DNA of 6,801 nt from Rhizobacter sp. (GTDB taxonomy: Bacteria; Pseudomonadota; Gammaproteobacteria; Burkholderiales; Burkholderiaceae_C): positions 1 to 6,801 of the forward strand of contig JANYBE010000289.1 in assembly GCA_025360945.1 (NCBI GenBank). The letters run 5' to 3'. Made by a program: the position numbers and the translations under genes. The notes under the pieces are model-generated. The model made no database searches. It saw nothing but the letters and a program-made list of their open reading frames with translations, and was not told where the DNA came from. Numbering within the stretch: position 1 is the stretch's first letter; the number at the start of each line of letters is the position of its first letter. Below are positions 6,326 through 6,801 of this stretch, piece by piece.

Positions 6326-6718
6326 GTGAACACTCACCGGCCATTCTCGCGCTGGGCCATTTGGCTTTTCGCTGCAGCATTGCTGCTCAAGGCGGCTATG
6401 CCGCTGCTGGCGAGCGCGTCGGCACACATGCAGGGCAAGGCGCTGGTCGAGATCTGCACGGTCTATGGCGTGTCGCTGGTGCCGCTCGGTGGCGAACGTG
6501 GTGAGCCGACGCCTGATCACGGTTTGGCGCACGGCTTTGATCACTGCGCGCTGACCGCGCTGACGGCGTTGGCGACGCCCGAATCGACGACGCTCGACAT
6601 GGCCGCCGCACCGCGGCACGAAGTCGCTGCCCTTGCGGCGTATGCGGGCTCGCGGGCGCCCGACGCGTGCGCCGCGTGGGTCGCACGGCTCAAGCATGGG
6701 CCGCCTTCATTGGCCTGA
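6326..6718 (+). CDS. DUF2946-like small exported or membrane-anchored protein
   Basis: From GTG 6326 the product is 130 residues. It has a basic N-terminus, a hydrophobic segment WAIWLFAAALLLKAAMPLL (about 10-28) ending in ASASA, an EICTVYG segment (C44), a histidine-rich part with H65, H69 and H73 followed at once by C74 (DHCALT), and an Ala-rich tail. This layout resembles DUF2946 proteins, which often carry His/Cys motifs and are often found near copper-related or TonB-receptor genes (recalled, not checked). A metal-related role is only suggested. Many family members have a second Cys three residues after the HC; here it is threonine. An ATG at 6263 in the same frame would add 21 residues, but it has no ribosome site and would put a non-signal-like stretch before the hydrophobic helix. 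GTG 6326 has GGAG at 6309-6312, at a rather long 13-nt spacing. The family call is moderate and the start is uncertain. Confidence 0.65.
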   Translation: MNTHRPFSRWAIWLFAAALLLKAAMPLLASASAHMQGKALVEICTVYGVSLVPLGGERGEPTPDHGLAHGFDHCALTALTALATPESTTLDMAAAPRHEVAALAAYAGSRAPDACAAWVARLKHGPPSLA

Positions 6719-6741
6719 ACTCACCCTGACCGGCCTGCTGA

Positions 6742-6761
6742 CGCCTGTCCTTTGACAGGCG
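6742..6761 (+). terminator. short hairpin downstream of the DUF2946-like gene
   Basis: CGCCTGTC (6742-6749) and GACAGGCG (6754-6761) form a perfect 8-bp stem with a CTTT loop, 23 nt after the stop codon at 6718. No T-tract follows, so it may be a weak terminator or an mRNA-end stabiliser. An ATG at 6784 is open for the remaining six codons to the window edge, but no gene can be supported from that. Confidence 0.4.
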
Positions 6762-6801
6762 CCGCGTGCGTCCGGTTCGTGTCATGGGCCGCGGCCTGGC
6801 C

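Noticed and set aside
6745..6758. CTGT...ACAG resembling a LexA/SOS box
   Set aside because: The half-sites are separated by 6 nt, not 8, and form the arms of a short hairpin downstream of a gene, not upstream of ruvB.

Overview
The window is GC-rich chromosomal DNA, densely packed and with ordinary codon use. It most resembles a betaproteobacterium of the order Burkholderiales. That placement is an inference from the style of the Liv-type transporter proteins and of RuvB, from memory, with no search run.

Positions 31-4665 hold a complete five-gene ABC importer of the hydrophobic/branched-chain amino acid family (HAAT, Liv type), all on the + strand: livG-like ATPase, livF-like ATPase, periplasmic substrate-binding protein, livH-like permease, livM-like permease. 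The livG and livF genes are 1 nt apart. livH and livM overlap by 1 nt (TAATG). The binding-protein gene sits in the middle and is followed by a strong UUCG-capped hairpin, which may let it be expressed more than the permeases. The binding protein should capture its ligand in the periplasm and hand it to the LivH/LivM channel, driven by LivG/LivF. The ligand (branched-chain amino acid, amide, or small organic/aromatic acid) cannot be read from this sequence. An upstream gene may end at 34 and overlap livG by ATGA.

Positions 4674-5138 hold a likely sigma70 promoter and a 134-residue protein of unknown function. Its stop codon overlaps the stop codon of ruvB, which runs the other way (5135-6193, - strand), inside one CTAG. 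RuvB is a full-length, intact Holliday-junction branch-migration motor. No ruvA lies within the window.

Positions 6194-6801 hold a short divergent intergenic region and a small exported or membrane-anchored protein resembling DUF2946, which probably starts at GTG 6326. A short hairpin follows before the window ends.

This is mostly ordinary chromosome and I see no new defence or mobile system. The most interesting signal is in the importer's ATPase pair. The LivF-like subunit has arginine in place of the Walker A lysine, and all the departures from consensus in the two ATPases fall in the same composite ATP site. This predicts an importer with one normal and one degenerate ATP site.
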